DNA from: Cordilura impudica
Taxonomy: Eukaryota; Arthropoda; Insecta; Diptera; Scathophagidae
Length of the DNA: 64,000 bases
Reading direction: 5' to 3'
Assembly: GCA_963682025.1 (NCBI GenBank)
Contig: OY821520.1
Coordinates: forward strand, 2,403,305-2,467,304
A program made the position numbers and the translations under genes. The notes below the pieces were generated by a model that worked only from the letters and a program-made list of their open reading frames with translations, had not been told where the DNA came from and did no database searches. Of the stretch, positions 35,387 to 48,235 are shown piece after piece (the stretch's first letter is position 1; the number at the start of each line of letters is the position of its first letter).

Positions 35387-35672
35387 ACACTAAATTTGTA
35401 GAAGTTTTTAGGGGTGCATCCGTATTTTAAGCCATATCTTGGCACAATATTGCTCTATTTACCCCATTTTAAATACAAAACAGTTCGTAACAATGGAAAC
35501 TAATATTATCCTAAGTTTTCCCAAATCAATGGTTTATTTTGTGAATGAGCGTAATTTCAACAGACAGACATCAGACGGACATCGCTATGTTGACTAGAGT
35601 TGTTATATATACATATACTATATGAGATGCAAAATCACAAACCATCATCTGCACGGTGGTGTGGAGGATATA
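35387..35672. repeat. F-family INE-1-like relic, copy 2
   Basis: Shares CACTAAATTT, CATATCTTGGCACAATA, TTTACCCCATTT and the CAACAGACAGACATCAGACG tract with copy 1. It then ends with a hairpin-like block, CCATCATCTGCACGGTGGTG, and GGATATAAAA. That end is analogous to the GTGGTATAGGGTATAAAA end of family A. Confidence 0.5.
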
Positions 35673-35790
35673 AAAAGCTGTAAAATTGCGGCTTGTAAGA
35701 GACCTCGAATAGGAAGAATGCTAGCGATGTTTTTAAGCCGACTTTTTGATTGCAACTACTCTTTACTTTTGTTTTGTTTTATCTTCGCTA

Positions 35791-36503
35791 TAGTGCGTAT
35801 ACATCTGAGGAAAATCTAGTAGATTTTAGTCGAAATCTATTTCAAAATCTATACCATTTACATCTAACTTTTTTTTTGACATTTTGTGAGATTTTGTTGC
35901 CACAACAATAAACAGCTGATTAAAATAATATTGTGATGAAATACCAAAAATAAACAAAACAATAGAAAAATGGAAATATGGAAAATTCTAAAAAGGAACA
36001 GATTTTATAAATATATTACGCATCAAAAATGAAAAAAGCACAAACTGAAATAGAAATTTTGTAAAAGAACCATCAGCATTTGTTAAATGTATTGTTTGAA
36101 CAATAAAAACAAATTCATTTTCCACAATTATTATTTAGCAGATTGGAATGGGCACATGTCAGTATAAAAATTTATAACTTTTCAATTACTAAATATTTTT
36201 TTATTATAGATTCGTAATTTTCTTTTTTTGATAATTAAAATTTTGTCCCCTTTTTATTCAACTTGTTTGCTTTTGTTTTTGTTTTTATATGTCGATTTTT
36301 CAGTCACTGCGTTGTAACTACTACAAAATTAAAAAAACACAGTAGTATCATTTGGTAGTGCCCAAGTTTGACAAGTTTTTGTGAGATTTTGCACAAATCT
36401 AATAACGAGCTAGATTTTTTGTATGGGAAATCTAGTAAAAAATGAGCTAGATTTCGCTCGAAATCTCGTATATACTAGATTTTGCTTAGATGTAAACGCA
36501 CTA
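35791..36503. mobile_element. MITE with TAGTGCG ends
   Basis: The left TAGTGCGTATACATCTGAGG, AAAATCTAGTA pairs with the complement of the right end TAGTGCGTTTACATCTAAGC, AAAATCTAGTA. Similarity continues into repeated GAAATCTA words. 713 bases, non-coding. Confidence 0.65.
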
Positions 36504-39500
36504 TTAGTTGTTCATTTGCAATAATTAAAATAAAAAAACAATGTTCGCAATAATTTTAAACTAGTTTTCTTTTTTAAATAACCAAGAAATAATTCGAATT
36601 ATAAATAATTTGTTGTTCTTCGCTTTTAGATCATGTACTTATACAATTTATATCAATAGAAACGATAAATTCTAAGAGAAATGTGAAAAAAAAATATTTT
36701 TTAAATTTCAATTGCGCTAAATAAATTCACCTTTCACTCTAACAGCAGAATACAAATGAAACAACTTGAGAAAAATACGAAAAAGTTAAAAGAGAAACAA
36801 GATTATAAAACTTTTCATAAAACTTAAGGTTTTTAGCCAATTTTTTACTCAGCCATAATCAATTGACTAAATTTACAACCGTAAACATAAATTTTTATAT
36901 ATTTCACATGTATTTATATTACAACATTCTTTAAACACAATAATCGATGGTCTTTTAAAAAACGAAAAACAAAATTCTTAATTGTGAAATTAGCTTGGCA
37001 ACTCTCTCTTCGAAAATGAGCAGAAGTGAAATAAATAGCGACGAAATAACAAAAAGAATACAAATACGATTTATTTATTTTAATTAATTTAAAAATAGTG
37101 ATAACAAATTACAAAATAATAGATAAATGGAACAATAAAGCACCAAGTAAGAGATCAATACAAAATTAAAAACTATACATACAATTTAAAAGTAATACGC
37201 ACAAGTCAAATCAATTTCTTTTGTGAAAGATGTGAAGAATTTATCTCAATAAATTTTAAATACAATTTGCATATATTCTTAATTTGGGTGTAACAAGAAA
37301 CGAAACTGCGTCATTAGTTTTCAACTAAAGATATAGTTTTTTTTTCGGAGTAATAGTGATTTTCGTTTTGGTATTACATCAATACATTTTTTTTTACGAA
37401 ATATTTCCATTATTTTTTGCATTATAACAAATATTTATCATCTTTTTTGTTTTCTACTTCCATTCTATACATACTGTTTAAAGAAAAGAATTCATGGTTG
37501 GTTTAAATTTGCATTGGAAGATTTCTGCAGACATGGTAACACTATACTAAATTTGTGTTTGTTTATCTCTTGCTCTCTTTTTTTTTTTGTTTTATAATCA
37601 GCTGTTGTGTATTTGTGTTTTGGAAACTTTGTTTACCTTTTTTGTGGGGCTTATTAAACTAAACGCAGTTATGTTTTGAATTTCGTGGAAGTCAGATGTT
37701 CAGAAAGAAGTTGAGGTAAAAGCGAAGCATTGACGTTGTTTGTGAAACAAAGAAATCCACATCGATAGAGCAAATAGTAGTAGTGAAGAAGAATTCCATG
37801 AAATATAAAACAATGGAAGAAGAGTGAAAATATATAAATACACAAATCAAATGATAGTGGATAGAGACAAACAGAAAAAAATATATACGAATACGCAGCA
37901 GAAAAAAATAAATAGATTTCGTAAATTATATTTTCTTTGTTCGTCCAACGAAGTAAAACGACATTTCTCGAGACAATTTTTAATATTTCTAAAAACAAAA
38001 TTATTGCTATTTTCAAGCTTTGTAAAGTAAAGTTATTGAATCATAATTAGATATTAGTTAAAATTATATTACGGTGTTTTCAATATAATATATCTACAAA
38101 AACAAAAACTTTAACTTTATAAAAAAAGAATGAAACGTAGTTCGTTTTAAGAACGAAGAACACATCAATTAATCGGCCAAGCAAATAATGACAAAGGCAA
38201 CGAAATTGCACAAGAATATTACTAATTTATAACAAAGTTTAACAAAAACACATTATTAATATAACTTTGAATTAAAATTGTAGTGTAAAAACGTTTTATC
38301 CGTGCCAAGAAAAATTGCTACTCAATCAAGGTCATCCCTTTATAAGTTTAACTAAAAAATAATTTTCAAAATATTCCTGTTTTATTCGTCATTCTGACTT
38401 TGTCTTTAACCAATAATAATTTTAAACAAATAAGTAAATCGACAACAAAAATAAAAAAAAAATAACATCACATCCTAAAAATACAAACACAAAAGTAAAT
38501 AACTAAAAAAAAGTATACGAAAAAGAAACAATAATAAATACACATAATCATCGTCATCAGTAAAACAGATGATTTTTATTTTGTTACTCCTTCAAAATCT
38601 GTAGAATGTTTCTTTGTCGTCGAATTTTATAGTTTTTTGAATATCCGCACACCTTTTTTCATTTTTTGTATTTAAAGAAAAATGACAGATGGTTCAAGAA
38701 AAATATCCCTTAAATATGGATACTTCTCTTCTCTCGATCTCAACTGGTGAACACAAATTAATCTCATATGAAACGAGCAAAAGTGAGTAAATTGCAAGTT
38801 TTTAACAATTTATATCAATAAAATAATTTTTTGTTCTATTAAACAGTTAACACTCAAGTGACCAATGATTCTTGTTGATATTTTTTTTACAGAAATAAAA
38901 AAAAAAATGTATGATAAATAAATTAATTCTTACCAGAATTTATATGTTCAGATTTCTTAAATGGAAATTATTTTTTAAAAATTCGAACTCCACTGACAAC
39001 ATTACATAAACTGATTACATTTAAAAAAATTTAAAAACTTGAATAAATTCAAGATACAAATTTAAGCTATAAAATAATTGACACAAACATACAACATAGT
39101 TAATACAATTTAAATACGAATTATGATAAAAATTTGGAAAAACAAAATGTTATGGTACCTACCATAAAAGTAGCATCATTCAATCATGTACATTATATTT
39201 GGAAAACACCTGAAACTATGAGTCAGAAAAAGACTAAGAGTTAGTATTCATATAAACAATTTTGTTTACTTTCCTTTAATTAAAGCACTATCAAAACTCC
39301 GAGATCCAATCAATTTTTTTTTAACAGCTTTTTTTATAAAAAATTCAGGTTTCTTTTGTGTGTTAGCAAAGCTTTTATTTTTAAAGATACCTGTTTTTGA
39401 AATTGATATATGTAGGTACAATTTTGGGTAAAAAAAAACTAACGAAGAACAAGATTGCAAATAAGGAATAACATACATACATTGAATCAAAAGAAACCCT

Positions 39501-39689
39501 AGAATATGTATGAAAAATACATGGCACACACAATTTTGGACAGGAACATATTAACGAAACAAGTTAACGAAATATTGATTTGTCTGTTTCTAAACTGTTT
39601 TTTTTATTCAATCTGTACCACGATTTGTCTGGGACCAAACTAATTTTTGATTCAACCTCTACCACGATTTTTATGGAAATAAAGTTATG
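36504..39689. other. Unique AT-rich sequence, longest repeat-poor stretch
   Basis: About 3.2 kb without a recognised repeat or conserved frame. Overlapping open frames at 37669-38030 on both strands have no domain I know. It could hold 5' exons or enhancers of the minus-strand rg gene, but nothing in the sequence shows it. Confidence 0.35.
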
Positions 39690-41345
39690 TTGAGAGCTTA
39701 AATAAAGTAGAAAATTATCCTAAGAAATGTTGGAATCTTATTAATAATACTCTTGGTCGATCAAAAATCAGCGAAATAAACCTAAAAGATTCAGATGGTA
39801 CTCTAATCTCGAATGAACAAGTAAAAGTGGATTGTTTAAACAAGTATTTTCTAAAGTTTATAAAAGATCTTAAGCAAATGTGTGTTATGTGTGTATATCG
39901 ATTGCATTTAAGAATAATTCTCATTGCTTTGTTTTGGAGTTTTTGCATTCTTTCTATCTGACTATCATTGCAGCATGTATAAATTATCGTCGATCCATAT
40001 TCAAAATGTGGTTTAATTATCGTGATATATATATTTATTGCAGTTGTTTTTGATATTTACAGTATACCCAAATAGTTTAAAAGCATATAGAATAGTTCCC
40101 ATACCCAAAGAGGTTAATGCATCAACTGTTGATAAATATCGACCAACTGCTGTTTTTTCTTCAGTTGATAAAATATTTGAAAAAATTATATACGACAAAC
40201 TTTTATTGTACCTAGAAGAGAATAACTTATTGCATAACTACCAATTTGGTTTTATTTAGAAGAGGATGTAGTACTGAAGATGCTGTCGTAAATGTTGTGA
40301 GATGTATCTGCCAAAGCTTCTAGTGGAGTGGCTGGAATGTTTTTTGATTTTACTAAGGCAATCGATCTTGTTGAACATCAAATATTGCTAGATAAACTAA
40401 CATATTATGGCATTCAAGGGCAAGAACTTTTGCTGTTTAAAAACTATTTCTTTAACAGAAAACAGTACGTAGAAATTAAGAATATAAAAAGTTTTATTGA
40501 CTCGGCGCAACATGGTGTTCCGCAGGGAAGTGGTTTAGGACCGTGACTATTCTCAATATATTTGAATGACTTAAAAAGACCTTGGTTTGAGTGGAAAACT
40601 TTTTATGTTTGCAGATGATGTCTGTGTATTTTAACCCTATAAGAATGATGTAGTACTAAAAATTAATATAGAAAGTGAAGCAGCTTTAATAATGGAATAT
40701 GCACGGTTAAATGGACTATTACACAACCCTGATAAAACCAAATTGATTAGATTATATTGATAAGACCTTATGCTTCAAGTATTAATAATGATTCCTTTGT
40801 AAATATTGACGGAAATTCTGTTTTTGAAACTTATTCAATACGATATCTTGGAATCACACTACAAAGCAACCTGTCCTGGGAATTACATATGATGGATATA
40901 AAAAAGGAAATTGCACCGGCAATTGGTATTTTGCGTAAATTCAAATACAAATTTGTACATTTGTTAATATATCAATCCTTAATACATTCCCATTTTAATT
41001 ATTTAACGATTATTTATGCTTATAATAGAAATAAGAACGTGCTGAAATCTCTACAATGTATGCAAAATAAAGCTTTAAAAATCATTTACAAATTACCATT
41101 AACTTTTTGACAATTTATGGATTGCATGAATACCAAGTTTTGAAGTTTGTTTTTAAAAGTATTCACAATGTTGGGCATACTACCATACATACCATTGCTA
41201 CAAAATCAATTTTATTATAGCACACGCAATAGATCGAATTTCAGAATTCCTAGATGTTGATTGGAAACAACTAAACAGCGTATAGATTTTATTGGTAGAA
41301 ACAAATTTAAAAATTTACCTGAAGTTCTTAAATCCACTGATAGAA
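39690..41345 (+). pseudogene. Non-LTR retrotransposon (LINE) reverse transcriptase relic
   Basis: This was the reverse transcriptase of a LINE, which copies its RNA into a nicked chromosomal target. Fragments in order: YPKKCWNLINNTLGR, upstream of the fingers (39710); NSLKAYRIVPIPKEVN then VDKYRPTAVFSSVDKIFEKI (40068); CSTEDAV; FFDFTKAIDLVEHQILLDKL (40340); HGVPQGSGLGP (40510); FADDVCV, the catalytic FADD block in another frame (40610); and the thumb and beyond, SIRYLGITLQSNLSWELHM to LQCMQNKALKIIYKLP (40830-41095), then IYGLHEYQVLKFVFKSIHNV to about 41340. At least five frameshifts or stops separate them, no endonuclease domain is visible, and the stretch at 39850-40035 is foreign. The order of blocks fits a CR1/Jockey-like element; the clade is not certain. 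Confidence 0.85.
39850..40035 (-). pseudogene. Inverted fragment of a second LINE reverse transcriptase
   Basis: The minus strand reads IIKPHFEYGSTIIYTCCNDS, then QIERMQKLQNKAMRIILKCN and RYTHI, the C-terminal RT region of a LINE. It corresponds to, but clearly differs from, the LQCMQNKALKIIYKLP region of the host LINE on the plus strand. It lies between two blocks of that LINE, so it is either a nested 5'-truncated copy or the product of a rearrangement. Confidence 0.72.
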
Positions 41346-41472
41346 TTTAATAGGTAGAATTTCATCTTGTAAATAATATATTTGTGACACATTTGAAACG
41401 CTTCTATCGTAAATTCAGTTATATTTAAAGATCTCATATGTATCATAAAAAACTATTAATTCTTATTATCAC

Positions 41473-42356
41473 CCCTGTTCTTGAAACCACTATCACAAAA
41501 AAAAACTCGTAAATGAAAAAATTCTTAAATCTACGAGTTTTCTGCTGTTCTCTAATTTCAATAAGAATATTTTTTCTCGTTTTAATTCACATAGAAAAGG
41601 CTTTGTGAAATCTAAACAAATGCCCTTTTTTTCTACTAAGCAGGTTTAAGAGATAAAAAAACTAATTGATATTTAAACTCTAACATGTTTTTTATTGAAC
41701 CTTGTCATTATTTTAAAAAATTAGACATTAATTTTATGAAAAAAAAAAAAACGATTTTAACAAACGTCTACATTTTGCACTGATTTAAAAAAAAAAACTC
41801 GTAATAAGTGTTAATAAAACACACTTTTTGCGATGATGCTGTTCTATAACCATAATAAAAACTTTTTATTTACACAATCTATTTTCCATTATAATTTTTT
41901 CAATTATAACATAGATTCTTTATGCACTAATTATTGCAAATAGAGGAATTAAAAAAAAATTTTTTTCATCAAATCACATATTTTTATTTTTTTGCATATG
42001 TTCGAAACAGTAGTGATGCCAGTCAAATCCAATTTATTTGAATATCGAATTTTTTTTTGGTGATGCCTAACTTTTAAAAAATAGAAAAGTCATTTTTAAT
42101 TGAATGAAATTGAAGAACAAAAACAATTAAATGAACAAATAAGTTGTTATTTTAAAAGAAAATATTTTTCTTTATACTTTTTCTATAAACTTAAGAAAAA
42201 ACATGCACAAAATACTTAACTCAAACATATGGTTCTTAACTCAAACGTATGTTTCCATTAAATAAATAAAAAAAGTGGTTTCAAGAAACCCAAAATTTCA
42301 ATTTCATGTGATTTTAAATTCACTCTTATTCAAATAACAACGTTTCAAGAACAGGG
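41473..42356. mobile_element. Inverted-repeat element with CCCTGTTCTTGAAAC ends
   Basis: Perfect 15-base inverted ends CCCTGTTCTTGAAAC (41473) and its complement (ending 42356). Internally GAAACCACT and AGTGGTTTC also pair. 884 bases, AT-rich, non-coding. No target duplication found. Confidence 0.6.
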
Positions 42357-42699
42357 CTGTATTTCTTTTGAAATTGTATTTAAATTAAACTTATAACTTG
42401 TTATTTGTACATTTATGAATTAAATTTATTATTTTTGCCAACTTACCTCAATAATGCCTTTATGGCGCTGAGGTCAACATAAATATGTATATATTGTTAT
42501 TGTACAAATAAATATTAATAATAAAAAAAAGTTAGACATATTTTATAATGCTTCCTGAAATATTTCGCCACTAGCGATAACAGCGCGTGATCTAAAATGT
42601 TTTTGATAAGCCTAAAAGGCTATTTTTGTGAATAAAATAATTTCTAAGGTTTCTGTTGGGAAATAAATTGAAAAAAATTACCTCAACTTATTTTTTCAT
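42357..42699. other. Unique AT-rich sequence
   Basis: No gene recognised. Confidence 0.35.
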
Positions 42700-43175
42700 T
42701 CATATCTCCGTGACTGTGTGTGAGTATCTTAAAATTAATCATTGGCCACAACAAGTCTATGGACAAAGTTTCAGATCCATCGGATGAGGGGAAGTGGGGT
42801 TTTAATCTCTCCGTGACTGTGCGTGATTGTGTCAAAGTTAATCTTTTGTCACAGCAAGTCTATCGACCAAGTTTTATATCGATCGGATAAGGGAAAATGG
42901 GTTTTAAATCACTCCGTGACTGTGCGTGACTATGCGTGACCATGTCAAAGTTAATCTTTTTTCACAGCAAGTCTATCGACCAAGTTTTAGATCGACCGGA
43001 TGAGGGTAAATGACATTTAGACCACTCCGTGACTGTGCGTGACCTACCGTGACAGTGCGTGACTACCCCAAAATTAATCTGCAGTCACGACAAGACTATG
43101 TGCCAAGTTTCAGATCAATGGGAAAAAGGGGAATGGGGTCCCCATGGCAGACAAACAGACAGATAGAGAGTATGA
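42700..43175. repeat. Four-unit tandem repeat, about 105-115 bases each
   Basis: Units start near 42704, 42809, 42911 and 43024, each with CTCCGTGACTGTGCGTGA, then AAAATTAATC or AAAGTTAATC, CAAGTCTATCGACCAAGTTT and GATCGATCGGATGAGGG. Units 3 and 4 carry extra GCGTGAC repeats. The array ends at CAGACAAACAGACAGATAG, reminiscent of the tract in INE-1-like elements. Imperfect and less AT-rich than the flanks. Confidence 0.85.
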
Positions 43176-43319
43176 GTTAAAAGAAAGAGTTTAAAAATTA
43201 CATTTATGGATCGTTTTTCGAAAGTTTTTGAGAACTATCATAAAATATAAAAATATACATATACCTATGTCTAATATCAACTAATTTTTTTGAGGCACTC
43301 TTTGTACATATGTACATTA

Positions 43320-44591
43320 GGGTGGCCCTTAATACAAATATGCGAATAGCAAAAAAAAAACTGAGAAAAAAATTTAAAGGTGCCTCAACGCGACTGAAAA
43401 TTTCAAGGGTGTTTATATGGGGAAAATATAGTCTATAGTTTAATTTTCTCGACAAGTTGTTATATGAATCGATATCAGTACTAAATTATCTTTTCAAAAA
43501 GCTATATAACTTCAAAATCGAATAAAAACTCGCTAAGAAATGACAAATGCCCCAGACCACTTTTGTGCCAAAAAATGTGATAATCATTTTTACCAAATTG
43601 ATTAAAGCCATAATTTTTTTTTTTTTTGGTCTCTATACCTATAAGAACTCAGATTTAAAGAATTGCGAAATGAGACCAAAGATGGAAATTTTTTTTTGAT
43701 AAAATTTTGAAAGCTCCTTTTTTAAGTCTTAAAAAATTTTTTTAAACAAAATTTCAAAAAATGGATGTGGCACTTTAAAGTTTTGTTAAATATATGTTAG
43801 AGATTAACTATGTGAATTTTAGGTAAATTCCTCTGGCAGAATTTTTTTTACAAAGAATTTTTTTTTGTGGATTTCGAGAAAAATTAGTTTTTTGTGAAAT
43901 ATTCAGTAAATGTACTCTTTCTAAATACTTTGTATCAAAAATTTATGAGTTTTCTACTTTCAAATATTATATTTTATCTTAATAGCCTAGGGTTTCTGAA
44001 ACAAATTATATGACTCCCTTTTCGACTTGGCGTCGCATATGACCCCAAGCTAATGAAAAATCAAATATTTTGTAAGAGCTGTTGAATTTTTAGATGTGAC
44101 GCTTAAAATATAATAAAATGTGCAAGTCTTCCATGTTAAAAATTTGGAATAAATCGAACAACGTTCCTTACCGAGGCCAAAGTTTGAATTTTGGCATATT
44201 TAAAAAAAATTAATTGTTCTAGTAAACTAGATGAAACCCTTGGAAAATAAATTGAGCTATATTTTACGAAAACTTACCCTAGGGTTAAAATGATCCAAAG
44301 TTCAGCAGTAATTGCAAAATATTTAAATTTTTTGACTTAATTATACTAGCTTGCGGTCATTTGTGGCGCCAAGTCCATAACAACTTGTCGAAAAAATTAA
44401 ACTATAGAACGAAATTTTCGTAAAATCTGAAAAAATTTTAAATTTTGAAATTTTCAGTCGTGTTGAGCCAGCTCTAATTTTTTTTGATTGACCCAAAACT
44501 TTGTATCTCTCAGTTTTTTTGCTATTCGCATATTTCTAGGGGGAAGACTTTAAATTCGAAAACTTTTTCCCCCTCCATATAAAGGCCACCC
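43320..44591. mobile_element. Long-inverted-repeat element with GGGTGGCC ends
   Basis: TA flanks GGGTGGCC..GGCCACCC exactly. The arms extend 140-230 bases, sharing ATATGCGAATAGCAAAAAAA, CTGAGA, GAAAATTTCA and TATAGTTTAATTTT..CGACAAGTTGTTAT. The arms are interrupted by small indels. No protein is encoded in the 1.27 kb. Similar TTAGGGTG-ended MITEs are common in flies and mosquitoes (recalled); the superfamily is not assigned. Confidence 0.78.
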
Positions 44592-46684
44592 TAATGTACA
44601 TACATACATAGGTGCATAATCATAAGACTGTTATAGTGTTTTGTTTTCTTTTCATATAATATGAAAATACAATTTCTGCAGGTGTGCAATATTGCTAATA
44701 AATTACTTTTTGGTTTTATTTGTTTTCAAATTGTAATTGTTTCGGCATAATTTCAATGTCATTCAAATAAATTTTTCAAAAATAATTTTTTTTTATTTTT
44801 CACTAACAGTTTCGCCTTATAAAGACTATTTCGCCTATACTACTCATGTGCAAATTTGTATTTTTGTGTTTGACATTGATATTTAGCAGTAGCAGTCGTT
44901 TTCGCTTTTGCAGAATTTACATTTGAAAATTCATATAAACCGTGAATCTCCAACAAAGTCGAGTGTCTAAATTTGCATCGGTCGTGGAGGTTTCTTAAAG
45001 TGCCTAAATATGAACGGAATGTATTAATTGTTTTAGAAAAATCAAGTCAAAAAATTTAAATTGTTAGCGTGAATACCGCTTGTGTTAAATTCTGTTTACA
45101 TTACATTTTTAGTTTGTTTGTGATAAGACTCTCCAATAACAAACAAATCTTGTACCTATTTTGTGTTTACATTATTTAAAACAAAATTTATTTAAAAAAA
45201 TGCTACTGGGTACATTTCAAAGTAATTCCAATAAGAGACATTTTAGTACAATCCGCGCAGATGCAATTGGAAAAATGCCCTCTCTTTTAAATTCCATTGA
45301 TTTTTTTTTTGTTTGCTTTGTTTTTCCTTAAGTACTCTCGAAGAACGAAAAAATTAAATTGTTTATAAAACTGTTGAAATGTTTGAAAGTTTTTCGTGAA
45401 AATAAAGTTTTCAAATGTAGAGAAAGATATAATTTTTCTATTAAAATCATCAAATAATTTTCTCTCAATTTGATTGTTTCAATTTATATTATTGATTTTT
45501 GTTGTTGTTGTTGTTAATTTTATGCTTCTGTTCCTAAAATAACCACCTTATTGTTGCAATGTGTTATAATGCTGATATTTATTATATCTAGCGGGCACTC
45601 AGTATCCAGTATAAAACTTTATTGAGAGGTTTAATTTAATCCAAAAATTATCAAAAAAAATAAAAATTTAATTTAAATATAATGCCTTTAAACTAAATTC
45701 CTAAAATATTTTTACTCTCCTATTCTATTTAATATTAAACCGAATTTAAAAAATTTAAGAAAAAAAAAATTCTTTCAAAATATCGAGTATTGAGAAGTAT
45801 TCGAATTTACCAGCATTAATTGAAGTATTGCTTTTGTTATTGTACCTTCTTGTGTATACAGATTTTTTGTTTTTGCTACTTGTTGTATCAATTAAATTGG
45901 TTTCTTTGTTCTGTTGTGTACATTTTTTTTTACATATATTTCTTTTTGTTAATGATTGCTTCTGCATTTAATCTTTTTGCTTTACAATTTTTGCTTTCTC
46001 TTTGATATATTTAATTAATTTATCAAATTTTTGTTTTGTTTTAACATTTTTTTTTTATATTTCAAGCAAAAATAATTGTTTTTTTCCTAAAAGGTGATGC
46101 AATTTTTATATATTTACACCTATGTGCATCCATACATGTACATACATATGTTTGTTGTAATTAAACAAAAAAAAAACATTAATATTTTGCATTGTAAATT
46201 TGTTTATTTATTCAATTCTTATAACTGGCAAAACAGTTTATATATTTCTTATTTTTTTGCTATTCCTTCATGGTATAACATATTAATATTAATAATTTTC
46301 ACTCTTTGTGGGAAACAACCACCAAGTGTGCAAAGTTATTGAAAAATTTAAATATGCAAATAAGATGATTTCATGTCAGCTCTGCATTTAGTTTTTTTTA
46401 ATAAGCTATAAATAAGGTATTTTTAATGATTATCTTTATTTTTTTAAATCTGTCTTTGCGGTAAAACCAAAAGCGAATCCCCTTTTCTAAATATATAAAT
46501 ATATATATTTTGTATTTAGTTAAAATTAAAGCAGCATAAAAATTTTATTTAAGAATATATTGCCATGGATACTTTATAAATGCGTTTTGGACCATGAGTT
46601 TTCAAATACATAGTTAAATTTTAATACAACAGTCAAACGATTTTCATAAATTCAAAATATTTAATGTCAATTCTTCATAATATT
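44592..46684. other. Unique AT-rich sequence
   Basis: No recognised repeat or conserved frame. Small frames at 45755-46342 are dominated by F, Y, I, K and N. Confidence 0.4.
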
Positions 46685-46883
46685 AGCTGTGTTCGTTTGC
46701 TTTCCCAGTAAAAACCGAAATTTCAGAGAGTAAGAAAAATTAGTTCTCAAAAACATAAATATCCAAAATAGTAAACGAACAGAAATTTGTAAGAATTTGC
46801 AAGTTCATAGAAACAGCTGATTGTAAACACATTTGAAAGTGAAGAAGTGAAACTCTAAAATAAAAAATCACGTGAGTCCGATC

Positions 46884-48087
46884 TACGGTTCCTAAATTCC
46901 CGGGAGAAAAAAGTTTTTTTTTCTAATTCCCGGGAATTTTTAAAAATTTACAAAATTACCTTTTTAAGTTTTAAAAATAAAAAAAATAAAAATGCCCAAA
47001 ACACTTAAAAACATAAAAATAAAGATTTTTCTTTTATTCATAAGAAAAAAATCATTGGTATAAACAAAACAAATAAAAATTCAAAAGTTTAAATTATGAG
47101 ATCGTACAATTTGTACATTGTTTAAAGTATAAAAACGAGGTTTTTAATTATTTTTTTGTAAAAAAAAAATTTCAATATTTATAAGAGCATTAACAGTTCA
47201 TCAGACATTCTATTTCTTATTTTTGTTGCTATATCCCCCGCAACAGAAAACACACGTTCGCTTTCAGTTGATGTCGGCCTTATGGTTATTAAAACGTTAT
47301 ACAAATTTTCCAAGTTGCTTGTTGTATTATTTTTAAAATATTATCTGTCTTTCTTTTTTTAGTTACTTTATCTCTAGTACCAAAAATAGCCTTTTCCAGT
47401 TGGTCTTGAAATGAAGCCAGAAAATCTTCTTCACAAGATGATGAATCATTACCGCTGTTTAGCTCGTCTCCAAAAAGTCGTTTAAGAATCTCCTCAGCAA
47501 TTATAAAAAGACTTGAATTTGGAGTGTAAAAAAATAACTTGGAATTGTAGTCATCTGAATTGTGTAGATATTTTCATTTACTCTTGTTTTCAATGAAGTC
47601 AACATTTTAATTGATAATTGTACACATAATATGTTTTTCAAAATTAATATTAAACTCTTGCAACTGTTGTTCGATCATAGTTCTTATTTCTATAGCTCCA
47701 CATTTCCCTGGGATATATATACTAAGCCTAAGTTAAAAAAATTATCTGATGGCCCATACAAAAATGTGTTGAGGTATCTTCGTTGTTTATTTTAAACAAT
47801 TTGAGAATATTTACATTTATTTTTGAAAATCAAGTAATTTATTTTTTAAAAGAACACCTATCCACCTGTAATAAAAGAGCAAAACATTTATATTTACATT
47901 AATGGAACAACACACAATAACAAAAGACAATCAGCTGTGTTTTAGTGTTGCATTTTTTCGTACCAAAGCAATGAACATGGTTGTCAATAAAAAGTAAAAT
48001 ACTGAATTTTAAAATAAAAACTCCCGAAAATTCCCGATGAAAATTTCCCGGGAATTCCCGGGAATTTTTTTCCGTATAGGAACCCTA
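46884..48087 (-). mobile_element. hAT transposon relic nested in D copy 5
   Basis: GTCCGATC flanks it on both sides (46876-46883, 48088-48095), an 8-base duplication of D sequence. The ends are TACGGTTCCTAAATTCCCGG and the complement of TAGGGTTCCTATACGG. The subterminal regions are rich in TTCCCGGGAA palindromes. It holds a decayed minus-strand transposase. 1204 bases. Confidence 0.88.
47186..47760 (-). pseudogene. hAT transposase relic
   Basis: The minus strand keeps the last part of a hAT transposase in pieces. From about 47750: LGLVYIPGKCGAIEIRTMIE, then QQLQEFNINFEKHIMCTI from the catalytic core. From about 47500: AEEILKRLFGDELNSGNDSS, then EEDFLASFQDQLEKA. Finally RPTSTESERVFSVAGDIATK and IRNRMSDELLMLL (47190-47295), a good hAT dimerisation domain with the S-x-x-SER-x-FS-x-AG core. 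At least three frame changes or stops separate the pieces and the N-terminus is missing, so it is inactive. It is not the same family as the hAT at 23320. Confidence 0.82.
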
Positions 48088-48235
48088 GTCCGATCGCAGG
48101 GGAGATGTGTAAACATCTAGTAATTAAAGATTTTTTTATAGCACTTTCTTAAAATCAAACAGAAAGCGTATCACTTATAACAATCAACTGCAGGGGCTCT
48201 GTTAATATAAAAATATTTATTATTTTAACCGGTTA

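Noticed and set aside
37669..38030. Overlapping 115- and 68-codon frames as a gene
   Set aside because: No domain, no homologous copy, no splice or start context, amino-acid content typical of random AT-rich DNA.
39850..40035. Twin-primed inversion of the same LINE
   Set aside because: The inverted piece encodes an RT C-terminus clearly different from that of the host LINE.
42700..43175. CRISPR-like regular repeat
   Set aside because: Eukaryotic context, only four diverged units, no unique spacers.
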